From contig NZ_RQES01000001.1 of the NCBI RefSeq assembly GCF_004769405.1, positions 62,001 through 126,000 of the forward strand: a stretch of 64,000 nt of DNA. The letters run 5' to 3'. The notes beneath the pieces were generated by a model. It was not told the origin of the DNA, did no database searches, and saw only the letters and a list, made by a program, of their open reading frames with translations. How positions within the stretch are numbered: the first letter of the stretch is position 1; each line of letters starts with the position of its first letter. Position numbers and translations under genes: made by a program. Origin of the DNA: Leptospira selangorensis. GTDB taxonomy: Bacteria > Spirochaetota > Leptospiria > Leptospirales > Leptospiraceae. This document shows, piece after piece, positions 1 through 9,360 of the stretch.

Positions 1-47
1 GAGTTATAATCCGCTACCTTGAGTTCCGGAGATTGGGGATCCAGCAT
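1..47 (-). CDS. Start of an unrecognised gene, cut by the window edge
   Basis: An ATG at 45-47 (minus strand) opens a frame that stays open to the window edge and begins MLDPQSPELKVADYN. An AGAGG ribosome-binding sequence lies about 7 bases upstream, and the start is 17 bases after the asd stop, so it probably shares the asd operon. Only 15 residues are visible and I cannot name the product. A competing ATG a few bases upstream in another frame ends after 16 codons. Confidence 0.5.
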   Translation of the reverse strand, partial: MLDPQSPELKVADYN

Positions 48-63
48 GAGTCATCCTCTTCGA

Positions 64-1110
64 CTAGAGTAGGTTTTTCCGATACATCAATTCCGCGTTT
101 AAAATCGCGGCACCGGCAGCCCCACGGACCGTATTATGACTTAGGACAACATATTTCCAATCTAAAATCGGATCAGGTCTGAGTCTTCCCACTACGGTAG
201 TCATACCTTTCCCTGTCTCCAGGTCTAGGCGAGGCTGGGGTCTGTCTTCTTCTTGACGATAAAGAATCGGAAAATCCGGAGCGAGAGGCAACTTTAATTC
301 TTGAGGCTCGCCTTTAAATGAAGACCAGGCTTCTAAAATTTCGGATTCAGTTGGCTTCTTCTTGAATTTCACAGAAACACAAACTGTATGTCCGTCGAAA
401 ACCGGAACTCGATTACAATGAGCGGAAATTTTAAAATCCGCATTCACTATCTTTCCACCTTCAGCCTTTCCAAGACATTTCAGAGGCTCGATCTCCGCCT
501 TATCTTCTTCTCCACCTATAAAAGGAACTACGTTCCCCAAAATATCCATGGTAGGAACTCCCGGATAACCTGCTCCGGAAATCGCCTGCATGGAGAATAA
601 CATAACGGATTCTATACCGAACTTTTCGTATAGAGGTTTCAGAGAGATGGTCACTCCCATGATCGTACAATTGGAGTTAGTGATGATCTTGCCCGGAGTT
701 TTTTGGCTGGAAAGCACATCCAAATGATTCGCGTTCACTTCTGCAGAAAGAAGAGGAACATTCTCCACCATTCTATGATTTTTAGAATTGGAAATAATAT
801 GGATGCCTGCTTGGGCAAAAGAAGTTTCCACCTCTCCTGCAACAGAAGCGTCCAAACCGGAAAACGCCAGTTTCACACCTGGAGTAACCTTAGGGTCCGG
901 TAACGTGATAATTATGTCACGAGCGTATTTAGGAATATCTCCAGAGATCTTCCAACGCTTCTTCATAACGTCCGCATATGTTTTGCCTGCGCTATTCTCG
1001 GATGCGCATAGATGGGTTACCTGAAAATAAGGATGGTTTTCCAAAAGTTGGATAAACCTTTGCCCGACGGAGCCAGTGGCTCCCAAAACAGCTACGTTAA
1101 TTTTGCTCAT
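64..1110 (-). CDS. asd: Aspartate-semialdehyde dehydrogenase
   Basis: Reduces aspartyl phosphate to aspartate semialdehyde with NADPH, the branch point to lysine/diaminopimelate, threonine and methionine; cytosolic. The N-terminus has the Rossmann motif GATGSVGQ (residues 10-17). The catalytic cysteine is Cys148 in NSNCTIMG, and SAHCNRVPV carries the substrate-binding histidine region. The 348-residue length and motifs fit the archaeal/fungal-type branch of the family. The ATG start has no obvious Shine-Dalgarno sequence. The probable next gene of the operon begins 17 bases after its stop. In Leptospira asd is, from memory, a chromosome II gene, which helps place this window. Confidence 0.95.
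   Translation of the reverse strand: MSKINVAVLGATGSVGQRFIQLLENHPYFQVTHLCASENSAGKTYADVMKKRWKISGDIPKYARDIIITLPDPKVTPGVKLAFSGLDASVAGEVETSFAQAGIHIISNSKNHRMVENVPLLSAEVNANHLDVLSSQKTPGKIITNSNCTIMGVTISLKPLYEKFGIESVMLFSMQAISGAGYPGVPTMDILGNVVPFIGGEEDKAEIEPLKCLGKAEGGKIVNADFKISAHCNRVPVFDGHTVCVSVKFKKKPTESEILEAWSSFKGEPQELKLPLAPDFPILYRQEEDRPQPRLDLETGKGMTTVVGRLRPDPILDWKYVVLSHNTVRGAAGAAILNAELMYRKNLL
550..561 (+). repeat. Interspersed GGTAGGAACTCC motif, copy in asd
   Basis: Exact 12-mer, here encoding part of Asd on the opposite strand (GVPT). It is one of six exact copies in this window and is discussed as a family in the findings. Confidence 0.6.
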
Positions 1111-1187
1111 AGAACTTATTTACCGCTCTCAGACTTAAAGTCTGCATTTCATTGTTTTTCTCTATTTTTTTCTAAGACCATGGACTG

Positions 1188-2732
1188 TCATTCGACAAAT
1201 TTAGATATGAGCGAAGCATACTTAGAATTCATCTTATGAGTTCCTTCATACGTGAGATGATGGAAGTCCCAAAAATCAGTCGAAGGCAGATCCCTGCTTA
1301 GATCCACAAAATTGTCCCCGCCACCGCTGATCTCTTTCAGGTATGACAAATGCTCTTTATACCATTCCGAATCCCCATACCAGGAAAGGCTAACTGGGTT
1401 CTCAGGATTGTTTATTAAGAGAAATGGCAAATCCTTCTCTTTAAAAAAAGAAATGAGCTTCTTCATATAACGAAAATGAAGAATGGGCCGGAACTTTTCC
1501 TTTGCGATCTTCTTCTTAGAGTCCGCTAACACCTGAATGTACTGTAAACCTGGTCTTTTTTTTAGATCCGTAAGAAGGCGAAAGTAAAAGTATTCTTCGT
1601 ATTCCTTATCGGACATCCCTAGAAAGCGTAGGTCTTCCAACCTTTCCTCTCTCACCGGTCTTCTATCCAAAAGAGAAAGATCATCTTCTTTTCCGAAAAT
1701 CTGCTGTAACCTTACTCCCAGGATATCCAGAGCCCAATCCTTATGTTCTGGTCCCGCAAAATAAGGGATCCAAGTATTAGAAACTTCAGCACGGATCCAG
1801 TGATCCTTCTCCCCTGGATCCAAAAATCTAGGATCCAAAAGAATTTTTTTCCAACCGGGGCTCTTAAACTCAAAAGTCTGCTTAACAGTATGAGAAAAAT
1901 TTTCCAGCTCTAGGATAAACTTTCCATCCTTAAGTACTTCTTCCACTACCTGGATATAAAAACCTTTGCGAGCCATATAAGGTTTAGGTTGAAAAGAGAA
2001 AACTTTCCCGGTCCAACCCCGAAAGGTCACTTTCTCCGGAATGTCCACACCATTATACTCTCTGAAGCTGGTGTTCCTACCAAAACGATGTTCATAGAGA
2101 GAAGTAGAAATTTTCCAATAAATTTCCTTATAACGATAAGAACCAAAAATAGAAGCGGCTAGATATTCCGCACTTTTCTCCAATCCGATTAAATCCCAAA
2201 ATTCAAGGAGACTTTCCAAAGGAAAAATAATCTTGGATTGGGGAGCGTCCCTAAAATCCAAAGCATCCAAGATCAGCTTTGATTCTTCCGCAGTTTCGTT
2301 CTTACCGTTTTTAGGATCCAGAACGTAAGCCCTGTACAATCTCCAATCCACAAAGTTCACAGGATATACGATAAGATCCGGAGACAAACTCAGGAATTGG
2401 TCCTTCATCAAGTACGCATCCAAGGGAGGCATACCGGCATAAGACAAAAAGATAATATCCAGATCTTTCCCAGTGACCTTACGAAGTTCCTTCTCTAAGT
2501 CTTTAGGGTTAATCGAATAACCTGTAACACTGGAACCTATTACTAAAACACGGAATTTCTGCTTCGAAATTTTTTCGAAAGTTTTAAACTCGTGTAAAAA
2601 ATTATAAAAATAATCCGCTCCCCAGGAAGATTCGTTAGGCAAGAGCCAAAACGAGTATCGGAACAAGAAGAAGTCCAAAAAAATAACTGAGATAACAACG
2701 GAAAATAAGATCGTTAATTTGGAACGGGACAC
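1188..2732 (-). CDS. SGNH/DUF1574-like membrane-anchored protein
   Basis: A 514-residue protein with one N-terminal membrane segment (about residues 7-28) and a large outside domain. The segment VLVIGSSVTGYSINP resembles the GDS-type serine block of SGNH-fold proteins that partner MBOAT acyltransferases. A C-terminal DFHHLTYEGTHKMN segment supplies a candidate catalytic Asp/His pair. The same overall plan (GSS block, then a description of a 'site', then a late D-x-x-H) appears in the gene at 44430. An MBOAT gene lies 1.6 kb away on the same strand. I infer a role in acylating a surface polysaccharide or lipid; the substrate cannot be read from sequence. The start is at a plausible ATG, with divergent transcription from the next gene. 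Confidence 0.7.
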   Translation of the reverse strand: MSRSKLTILFSVVISVIFLDFFLFRYSFWLLPNESSWGADYFYNFLHEFKTFEKISKQKFRVLVIGSSVTGYSINPKDLEKELRKVTGKDLDIIFLSYAGMPPLDAYLMKDQFLSLSPDLIVYPVNFVDWRLYRAYVLDPKNGKNETAEESKLILDALDFRDAPQSKIIFPLESLLEFWDLIGLEKSAEYLAASIFGSYRYKEIYWKISTSLYEHRFGRNTSFREYNGVDIPEKVTFRGWTGKVFSFQPKPYMARKGFYIQVVEEVLKDGKFILELENFSHTVKQTFEFKSPGWKKILLDPRFLDPGEKDHWIRAEVSNTWIPYFAGPEHKDWALDILGVRLQQIFGKEDDLSLLDRRPVREERLEDLRFLGMSDKEYEEYFYFRLLTDLKKRPGLQYIQVLADSKKKIAKEKFRPILHFRYMKKLISFFKEKDLPFLLINNPENPVSLSWYGDSEWYKEHLSYLKEISGGGDNFVDLSRDLPSTDFWDFHHLTYEGTHKMNSKYASLISKFVE

Positions 2733-2823
2733 AGCTCCATAAACTGAAAGTAATTGCCTCTTTGTCCAGAAATTGTTTCGTTTTCTACTTTACCTTGGAT
2801 GAGGCATTGGCCAGGATTCCCAA

Positions 2824-4308
2824 GTGGTTTGGCTCTGGACTTCTATAATTATTTTCCTGGCCTCACTTATATTTTCCCTATTTACCGCGCCTAAAGAAAT
2901 TTTCTGGAACATGGAAGCCCTGTATCTTCCTTCCGTGTTAATAGATGTGCTTAGGGATGGTGGTTCCTTAAGGGCCTGGTCGTTCGCACCTACACCTTAT
3001 TTTTTTCCGGATCTACCGATCGTTTTTATATTCGGTTATATCACTGAAAATGTTTTCAGGACATTAACACTCTACGCGATCTTCCAAACTTCTTTACTCG
3101 CATATCTTTTAGGAAGGTTCATCCGTGCAATGGAGCCAAAAATGCCCCGGCCCCAAAGTTACGTATTCAGCTTACTCATATTATCTTTCTTATTTCTGAT
3201 CGCTGAAAAATTTCCGTTGTTGTACTTTTTATATTTTCCTTCCGTACATATCAGCGCATTTCTCACGAGTCTCTGGATATGGCCTTATTTAAAAAGAGAG
3301 AAGGTGCCGAAATATTCCATCTTCCCTCTGCTTTCCCTACTCACGGTTTCGGATAGGATCCTAGTTTTAGAATTATATCTGCCGACTTTACTTGCTTGGG
3401 CGAGAAGGTACGGTCGTTGGGGAGTTTCTTTCCCGCTGATCTCCATCCGATTTTTTGCAACCGGACTCATCGGGTTAGGGCTTCATTCTTTCATAAAAAT
3501 ATTTTTAGCAATCAACTCACCCAATAAACTTTCCACACTTGAATCAATCTCGCATTGGTGGACTGATTTTTATACCGCAATACTTAGCCTAAACCTTTCA
3601 GGGATCTTTCTCGCATTCGCGATTTTAGGCGGAATTTTATGTTTAAGAAAAGGAAAAGAATCCGGGCATAGTTACGGATTTTTAGGATATTTCCAACTTA
3701 GTCTTTGTATATTACCGCCATTACTCGGGCTATATTCCGGCCAAAATTCACTCAAATACAGCCTACCTGCAATCGTGATGGTCCCTGTATTATTTGGGAT
3801 TTTACCTTCTATCAAGAACCAAAACTATTTAAGCCATTCCAGGAATTTCGCGTTTTTAGGACTGATATTCGGACTTGGGATATTCACGATATTTGGAGAA
3901 GGAACGGGACAATTCAGAGATCCATGGGAGTCCATCACCATCAGACCGCCAGAAACAGTCTGCGTAGATGAATGGAAAGAAAAAGATTCGTTTGTTTTTG
4001 TGCTCTCAGAACCTCGAAAAGCTAGACGAATCCTCACATACTCCGAAAAAAGAGTCCTGGCATACCCGATAGATTTCAGCACATTAGAAGGATCTTATTC
4101 AGTTTCCAATAAGGAATGGTTTTTATTTCCACCGGAAGGTCCGATCGCAATATTGCCGGAAGGACTAGGAGAATCCAGGATCAAATCATTCTATGGGGAA
4201 CCTTCTCGCGTTCTAAATTGTGAGTCCGGAAACGGAAAAATTTGGATCTACGAAGATACAGCAAAGATCCGAGATTATCTACAAAGACCAGTTCAAAAAA
4301 CAAAATAA
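2824..4308 (+). CDS. Multi-pass inner-membrane protein, unknown function
   Basis: A 494-residue protein with about ten hydrophobic segments spread over the first 365 residues and a hydrophilic C-terminal tail of about 120 residues. The layout resembles the polyprenyl-linked glycosyltransferase or oligosaccharide-polymerase superfamilies, but I see no diagnostic motif and do not name one. The start is GTG at 2824; the nearby ATG at 2799 is out of frame. Its 3' end overlaps the convergent MBOAT gene by 16 bases. Placement between an SGNH-like gene and an MBOAT gene suggests work on surface glycans. Confidence 0.7.
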   Translation: MVWLWTSIIIFLASLIFSLFTAPKEIFWNMEALYLPSVLIDVLRDGGSLRAWSFAPTPYFFPDLPIVFIFGYITENVFRTLTLYAIFQTSLLAYLLGRFIRAMEPKMPRPQSYVFSLLILSFLFLIAEKFPLLYFLYFPSVHISAFLTSLWIWPYLKREKVPKYSIFPLLSLLTVSDRILVLELYLPTLLAWARRYGRWGVSFPLISIRFFATGLIGLGLHSFIKIFLAINSPNKLSTLESISHWWTDFYTAILSLNLSGIFLAFAILGGILCLRKGKESGHSYGFLGYFQLSLCILPPLLGLYSGQNSLKYSLPAIVMVPVLFGILPSIKNQNYLSHSRNFAFLGLIFGLGIFTIFGEGTGQFRDPWESITIRPPETVCVDEWKEKDSFVFVLSEPRKARRILTYSEKRVLAYPIDFSTLEGSYSVSNKEWFLFPPEGPIAILPEGLGESRIKSFYGEPSRVLNCESGNGKIWIYEDTAKIRDYLQRPVQKTK

Positions 4309-5738
4309 ATAAACGGTTGGGACTCGGAAGAGAATACGGCTCCTAATAAAAACCCAATACCTACCAAAACTCCGAAAATTACCGGATGTAAACCTTCATA
4401 AAACTTACGAAAACTACCGTATTTCTCGTCTCGATTTCCTATCCAAGTGGCGGCAAAAAACAAAAAGAATGCGATAGAGAGAATACGCAAAGAAGAAAGC
4501 GTCGGATCCGCTCCGTTCGAAAAGTGAAAAAGTTTTTCGAAAACGATCCCTGTAGTTTTCCAATCCGGAGATCTGAAAAATACCCAACAAAGAACAACAC
4601 CTAAGATCACAAAGATCCTATACGAGAACCTTCCTAAAATCCCAGGTCCGTTTTCAGCGGAGAAAAAATCGGGGCAAAATTTTTTACCTAATCTCTCCAA
4701 ACCTAAAAAAATGCCGTGAAATCCACCCCAAACCACAAAATTCCAACTAGCACCATGCCATAGGCCGCCCAAAAGCATGGTCAAAAATAAATTCACATAA
4801 GTTCTTAGTTCGGATTTACGATTACCGCCCAAAGGAATGTATAAATAATTCCTAAGCCAAGAAGACAAAGAGATATGCCATCTTCTCCAAAAATCAGAAA
4901 ATCCGGAAGCGAGATAAGGCATCCTAAAATTTTCAGTAAGTTTAAAGCCGAGAAGAAGAGCTGAGCCTAAAGCAATATCAGTATACCCGCTGAAATCACA
5001 ATAGATCTGAAGAGAATACGCAAAAACCGCTGCCCATGCATAGGCACTCGAAAACTCCAAAGGAGAACGATAAAAAGAATCGGGCAAAATAGACAGTTGA
5101 TCCGCAATCACCACCTTCTTCCATACGCCAATTAAAACTAAAACAAGACCTTCTCTAAGAGGGAGTTCCTTCCAAGCCACCCAGGTCCTAAGTTGAGGCA
5201 AAAAGGTCCTGGCAGGAACAATTGGTCCTGCAACCAACTGGGGGAAGAAGGAAAGAAAGAGGGCATAGTTCCAAAAATTTTTCTCAGGCAAAATTTCTCT
5301 TCTGAACACGTCGATCGTGTAACTTAGGGACTGAAAAGTGTAAAAAGAGATACCTACAGGAAGCACAATGCCCCATACAGGAAGACTTAAATTTAGCCCA
5401 AATGCCGAAAATACGGCATTTCCAGACTGCATAAAGAAAATGAAATATTTAAAAAATGCCAAAACCCCTAGATTCAAAACGAGAGAAAGTGAAAGTAAGA
5501 TCGCACGAAACCTTCCTTCCTTCTGATCCATTATTCTACCAATCCAGTAATCCAGAACTGTCGTCCCGAAAAGAAGGAGCCCGAATTTAGGATTCCAGGA
5601 CATATAGAAGAAATAGCTTCCAGCTAATAAAAATGGCTTCGGAACCCATTCCGGAAGCATTTTCAGCCTGGGAAGAATCCATCTCAGCCCAAATATAAGC
5701 AAAAAGAAAAATAAAAAGAGAGGGGTGGTAAAATTCAT
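4293..5738 (-). CDS. MBOAT family O-acyltransferase (AlgI-like)
   Basis: A 481-residue polytopic protein of the membrane-bound O-acyltransferase family, which moves acyl groups across or within the inner membrane onto polysaccharides or lipids. Diagnostic segments are FFPQLVAGPIVPARTF, the CDFSGYTDIALGSALLLGF stretch, WRRWHISLSSWLRNYLYIPLGG, and GGLWHGASWNFVVWGG, where the histidine of LWHGA is the expected catalytic residue. About 11-12 membrane segments and the length are typical of AlgI/DltB relatives. The partner is probably the SGNH-like protein encoded at 1188-2732. The upstream 100 bases are very A+T rich and contain several short TTAAT/ATTAA palindromes, consistent with a promoter region. 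Confidence 0.9.
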   Translation of the reverse strand: MNFTTPLFLFFFLLIFGLRWILPRLKMLPEWVPKPFLLAGSYFFYMSWNPKFGLLLFGTTVLDYWIGRIMDQKEGRFRAILLSLSLVLNLGVLAFFKYFIFFMQSGNAVFSAFGLNLSLPVWGIVLPVGISFYTFQSLSYTIDVFRREILPEKNFWNYALFLSFFPQLVAGPIVPARTFLPQLRTWVAWKELPLREGLVLVLIGVWKKVVIADQLSILPDSFYRSPLEFSSAYAWAAVFAYSLQIYCDFSGYTDIALGSALLLGFKLTENFRMPYLASGFSDFWRRWHISLSSWLRNYLYIPLGGNRKSELRTYVNLFLTMLLGGLWHGASWNFVVWGGFHGIFLGLERLGKKFCPDFFSAENGPGILGRFSYRIFVILGVVLCWVFFRSPDWKTTGIVFEKLFHFSNGADPTLSSLRILSIAFFLFFAATWIGNRDEKYGSFRKFYEGLHPVIFGVLVGIGFLLGAVFSSESQPFIYFVF

Positions 5739-5837
5739 TACTTAAATTTAAGCATTATTAAAAATTCAACATTCCGGATCATTTATGATCATTAAATAGA
5801 TTAATATTAATCATTAATTAGACCAATAAAAATCATA

Positions 5838-6053
5838 TCAAATAGTCCACTTGCAGCGAACCCCGCAATTTGGACAATCCGCCGTGATTTCTGCCTTAAC
5901 TCGCTTTCCCTTGGGAGTTTCGACCTTCCCAATAGCCACAAATTCAAAGTTTACTCCCTCTGGAACGTAGTGTCCGCCGCCGTATTTGGCAGATCCTTCG
6001 ATTAAATTTGAGCAGGCATGGCATTTTACTCTTAATTTGATTACTTCGGCCAT
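5838..6053 (-). CDS. Small zinc-ribbon-like protein, unknown
   Basis: A 71-residue protein with two Cys pairs, CHAC near residue 11 and CPNC near residue 61, followed by one more Cys (GVRCKWTI). This is the pattern of a small zinc ribbon. It has no signal peptide. I chose the ATG at 6053; an in-frame GTG at 6119 would add 22 residues with no conserved look. A good GGAGG sits in that extension but about 22 bases before the ATG, so the start is not settled. The function is unknown. Confidence 0.6.
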   Translation of the reverse strand: MAEVIKLRVKCHACSNLIEGSAKYGGGHYVPEGVNFEFVAIGKVETPKGKRVKAEITADCPNCGVRCKWTI

Positions 6054-6119
6054 TGGAAAAGAATTTACGAACCTTCCTCCTTCCGCAAGAAGAAAGCGAT
6101 ATAGGCCTGTCAAAACCAC

Positions 6120-6871
6120 ATGGGGATGTTGATTTGATACACATGACTTTATGTCATGAATATTTGGGATTTTGATCTATTTTTAATGCCAAGTAATGGC
6201 CCCATAACCCCGCTCTCTGGCTCATTTAATGCAAAGCTAAGAATGACAGGTATTTCTTTATAGGTCGCCCAAGGATGGACAGTTCTGTCAAAATAGGGCA
6301 GCAAAAGTTTCTCTAAGGGAAAAAGCGACGACGCCTCCTGATTAACGTCTGAGAGCGAATATTAGGCTCCAAACGTCAGTTTCCTGCCCTTTAAGGACAA
6401 TTTGCAAAATATCCCCTTGGGTCATCCTGCCCTATTCTTCATTTCTATCGAATCCCCGGCATCCATTATAATCAGAACCAAATGCTCATATTTGGGCAGT
6501 GCCAATTGACCCCGGATAGGCGAACTATCGCCCATGCACCGATAAATTGCCCAATCTACCAACACGCCTAAGGCTTTATTTCACGGACGATTTAAGCGGT
6601 CTCCAGGCAGATATTCTGACTTGTTTTGCAGAATTGATCCGCGCCGCATTCACAAATTCCTCAAATTCCAATCTGGCAAATAGTGAACTTTTCTGCTTAT
6701 GATTAGGCACTTATGTAAAAGCCATAATATAGGCGCCTAAAGTCGATTTATGGGCAGAAACTGCCTATTTGTATAAGCATCCACCCATATGCAGGCAATT
6801 AAAGGCTACTGCTGCCCTTTTCTGAAATATGAATTTTACCCCTGTGCGCAGCACAGGGAAGTTTTGAGAAT
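6120..6871. other. Non-coding stretch rich in GGCA/TGCC
   Basis: About 750 bases without a credible reading frame on either strand. The tetramer GGCA or its complement TGCC occurs about 14 times between 6187 and 6817, often as GGGCA/TGCCC. It includes paired forms such as GGCAG-AAA-CTGCC at 6753-6765. A CATGAC/GTCATG inverted repeat lies at about 6142-6158. I recognise no tRNA, rRNA or known riboswitch. It could be a binding-site cluster, an unknown RNA or a decayed gene. Confidence 0.5.
6840..6858. terminator. Hairpin after the H1-like gene
   Basis: A perfect 8-base stem, CCCTGTGC-GCA-GCACAGGG, starts 14 bases past the stop of the minus-strand gene at 6872. No long U-run follows, so termination is likely but not certain. 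Confidence 0.5.
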
Positions 6872-7246
6872 TTAAGCTCTTTTGCGAGCGGGGGCTTGTT
6901 TTTTGGCTGGAGCGGATTTTTTAGGGGCTACTAATTTCTTTTTATCTTTTTTTGACTCGATAGCGCTTGCATCGAAGTTCACATCCAATCCCATTTTCTT
7001 ATTTCGTTTCACCATATATACGAAATGTCTAACGTACTGAGCATAAGGTTCAGGCACAGATTTAGGATCGAAGTCTAAAGGATTTTCTAAAAGAGAACGA
7101 ACCACAGTTTGATTCAGATCTTCTTTGCTAGTGACCATGAGAGTTTCTAATCTGCGAAGAATTTCGTGATCGTTCACCTCGCTAGTGACTTTCTTCATCG
7201 CATTCAGAAGCCTCTGAAAAGAGGTTCGTTTGATCTTCACGGCCAT
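6872..7246 (-). CDS. Small protein with H1-like lysine/alanine/proline tail
   Basis: A 124-residue protein. Residues 1-90 look like a compact helical domain (LLNAMKKVTSEVNDHEILRRLETLM). The last 25 or so residues are a basic, low-complexity tail (KKLVAPKKSAPAKKQAPARKRA). Such tails occur in bacterial histone-H1-like and other nucleic-acid-binding proteins, so DNA or RNA binding is a reasonable inference; the globular part is not one I recognise. It lies next to a 750-base non-coding region and about 4 kb from the parAB/rep module. The ATG start is only five bases after the stop of the upstream gene at 7252, indicating co-transcription. Confidence 0.7.
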   Translation of the reverse strand: MAVKIKRTSFQRLLNAMKKVTSEVNDHEILRRLETLMVTSKEDLNQTVVRSLLENPLDFDPKSVPEPYAQYVRHFVYMVKRNKKMGLDVNFDASAIESKKDKKKLVAPKKSAPAKKQAPARKRA

Positions 7247-7251
7247 ATTTG

Positions 7252-8268
7252 TTAAGTTAGAATTTCTGGGGTCGGACGACCAGAAGAAAATTTATATGAG
7301 TCTTGTCCGACCTTAGATGCTACCTTTTCGAGTGATGATCTCAATTCTTGGCTTTGGGCTAGAGCTTCCTGTTTCACTAGGAAGGATCCACTCCCCACTG
7401 GGCGCCCAATGCTAGCCAGTGCAGACTCCCCTATTTCCAGCCTATATCTTAGGGTTGCCCAGGAGAAGGTCCGGTTTTCGTAAGATCCCCCAGGAACCTG
7501 GGCAATGCCCTGTATTTGTCCGGATCTCAGGTTTAATTCAGGCCCCAGCGGATTCTCTGGGGTTTTCCTTAAATTAGCTGCCCCAGTGGTAGGAACTCCC
7601 GACCCTAATAGATGATTTCTTTGATTTTCGGCGGAACAGACCGGGCCGGTAGCGAAGCCTTCCCCACTTAAATTTAGAGAAAACATACCGGCACAATCGG
7701 ATAGAAAATTAGCGTAAGAAACTCCTCTGACTGGAGAAGTCGCATTGTCTTGAGTTCGCCCTTGGACCTGAGCCCATGGTAGGAACTCCTGGCTAAACCC
7801 TCGTCCGACTTTCAAGTCGGGCAATAAAACATTCAGGCCAAGCAGGCAGTTTTGGGAAAGAGGCGAAGATACTGAAAAAATTTCAGAAGTCGATTTCCGA
7901 TTTTGGATCCTCAGTTCAGAATTAGGATCATTCCCCTTCTTCACTTTTTTATCTTCAGAAATTTTTGCGACTCTGGTAGGAACACCTTCATCGGCCAGAA
8001 GAGAATCTAGATCCGGAAAGTCAGACAATCTTTCTTCTTCAGAATAAGAAATTCCTTCGGCAAGAACTAGATCCACTTCTTCTTGGTAGATTGATTTTAG
8101 TTCTTCCGAAATGGACTCTTCTGCTCCAGACATATTTTGAGAAGAATATTCCGAGTCGGAAACCTCTTCTGCGAAGGCAGAGCTCGAGCCCAAAGCCAAG
8201 GAGGCAATAAGCAAGAACTGTGCCAAAAAATTATGTCTCATTCGAAAAAACATGACAGTATAGCCCAT
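7252..8268 (-). CDS. Exported protein of unknown function
   Basis: A 338-residue protein with a clear signal peptide (NFLAQFLLIASLALGSSSAFA, cleavage before EEV). It is then acidic up to about residue 115, with a serine/glycine-rich remainder containing short repeated themes such as GVPTR, GVPTT and GSGV. There is no lipobox. Three possible starts (8268, 8253, 8241) all keep the signal peptide and none has a clear ribosome-binding site. The gene carries three copies of the interspersed GGTAGGAAC(T/A)CC motif within 400 bases. I do not recognise the family; export to the periplasm or surface is the only functional inference. Confidence 0.65.
   Translation of the reverse strand: MGYTVMFFRMRHNFLAQFLLIASLALGSSSAFAEEVSDSEYSSQNMSGAEESISEELKSIYQEEVDLVLAEGISYSEEERLSDFPDLDSLLADEGVPTRVAKISEDKKVKKGNDPNSELRIQNRKSTSEIFSVSSPLSQNCLLGLNVLLPDLKVGRGFSQEFLPWAQVQGRTQDNATSPVRGVSYANFLSDCAGMFSLNLSGEGFATGPVCSAENQRNHLLGSGVPTTGAANLRKTPENPLGPELNLRSGQIQGIAQVPGGSYENRTFSWATLRYRLEIGESALASIGRPVGSGSFLVKQEALAQSQELRSSLEKVASKVGQDSYKFSSGRPTPEILT
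7588..7599 (+). repeat. Interspersed GGTAGGAACTCC motif
   Basis: Exact copy inside the exported-protein gene (encodes GVPT on the minus strand), the first of three in this gene. Confidence 0.6.
7778..7789 (+). repeat. Interspersed GGTAGGAACTCC motif
   Basis: Exact copy 190 bases from the previous one. It is read in a different frame (encodes EFLP), so protein sequence does not explain its conservation. Confidence 0.6.
7975..7986 (+). repeat. Interspersed motif, GGTAGGAACACC variant
   Basis: One-base variant of the motif, 197 bases from the previous copy, again read as GVPT. Confidence 0.5.
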
Positions 8269-8321
8269 TTTTAACCATTTTTGGAGGAAATGGAAGCTTT
8301 TTTTACTGTTTTTCTAGGATT

Positions 8322-9356
8322 TTAGGCTGTCTTTCGGAATAGTCTCTTGGCTCGGAGCTTCCATTCCCAGAGCACAATTTCTTGTTCTTTGTTCTCTGCT
8401 CTGTCTTGCTCTTTTTCTAAAAGTGCATAGACCATACTCGCGATATCTTTGGAAAAACCTTTATCCAGTTCTGCTTCGAATTCTTTTTCTCTGGTCTCTA
8501 AAATTAAACCTGCAAGTCGGAAGCCTTCATCCAAATTTTTTAATTTAGGCGCCCAGCCTTTCAGCTCTTCTTTATTTTCATCATTTCGGATCATCACATC
8601 CAAAAAAGTTCGAATGAACGCGACCTCTTCCGACTTCAATGTGAATTCCAGAAGAAGTTGTTTTACTTTTTCCAGTTCCATTTTTCGGAGATGGATCCTA
8701 GCTAAGAAAACCGGATTTTTGGAGTGCATATTCAGGTTTCCCTTCTCCAATAAATCCGTTGCCCGGACCTTATTAAAATCTACGATACTGGATTCTTCCC
8801 TCAGACTTTTTTCCAGCTCCTCTTTTCCAGGGGACGGTCTTTCCCCCACTGCCGCGATTTTTTGGGCCACCTTTCTTTTGATGATGAGCATGTTCAAGGA
8901 AGGGAACCTGATTTTCAAGGCCACCAATTCCTGACGTGGGAACTCCTCGTCCAAAACCAGATGGTGCATTTCTACACCTTCTTCTCTGGCTCTGAGAAGG
9001 CTATCCACTCGCTCATAATGATAGATAATTACTGGCAGAATATCGCATTCACTTCCGCTGTTTAAGAAGATGGTCCGGACTTCATTTCCGGAACTGGAAT
9101 GCTGGTAAGGGATCACAAGTTTTCCCTGTTTTACGTTTACAAAACTCAGCTCCCCTAATCTAAAATGAGAGAGGTCAAAATCCTCTCCTAAAAATGCGAT
9201 CCTAGGAACCGGAACCACGATGGACTGATTTCTAGCTCCTTTTGGGACTTCTGGCCCCCTGGAGGTAAAAACTACGTACGTCATTTTTCCCAGGCGGACT
9301 TTTACCAAAAATCCGGCCGGGGTTTTTCTTTCTTCGTATAAGGAATCTAATTCCAA
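8322..9356 (-). CDS. Unknown cytosolic protein
   Basis: A 344-residue protein with no signal peptide or membrane segment. The first half looks beta-rich ([32 protein letters not shown]). The second half is helical and charged, reminiscent of helical repeat proteins ([21 protein letters not shown]). It is only four bases upstream of the NtrC-like gene's stop, so the two genes are almost contiguous. I cannot assign a family. Its ATG is well placed right after the previous gene in the same direction. Confidence 0.65.
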   Translation of the reverse strand: MELDSLYEERKTPAGFLVKVRLGKMTYVVFTSRGPEVPKGARNQSIVVPVPRIAFLGEDFDLSHFRLGELSFVNVKQGKLVIPYQHSSSGNEVRTIFLNSGSECDILPVIIYHYERVDSLLRAREEGVEMHHLVLDEEFPRQELVALKIRFPSLNMLIIKRKVAQKIAAVGERPSPGKEELEKSLREESSIVDFNKVRATDLLEKGNLNMHSKNPVFLARIHLRKMELEKVKQLLLEFTLKSEEVAFIRTFLDVMIRNDENKEELKGWAPKLKNLDEGFRLAGLILETREKEFEAELDKGFSKDIASMVYALLEKEQDRAENKEQEIVLWEWKLRAKRLFRKTA

Positions 9357-9360
9357 AATT

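Noticed and set aside
6120..6871. tmRNA, RNase P RNA or riboswitch in the long non-coding stretch
   Set aside because: No diagnostic conserved segments of these RNAs were visible.
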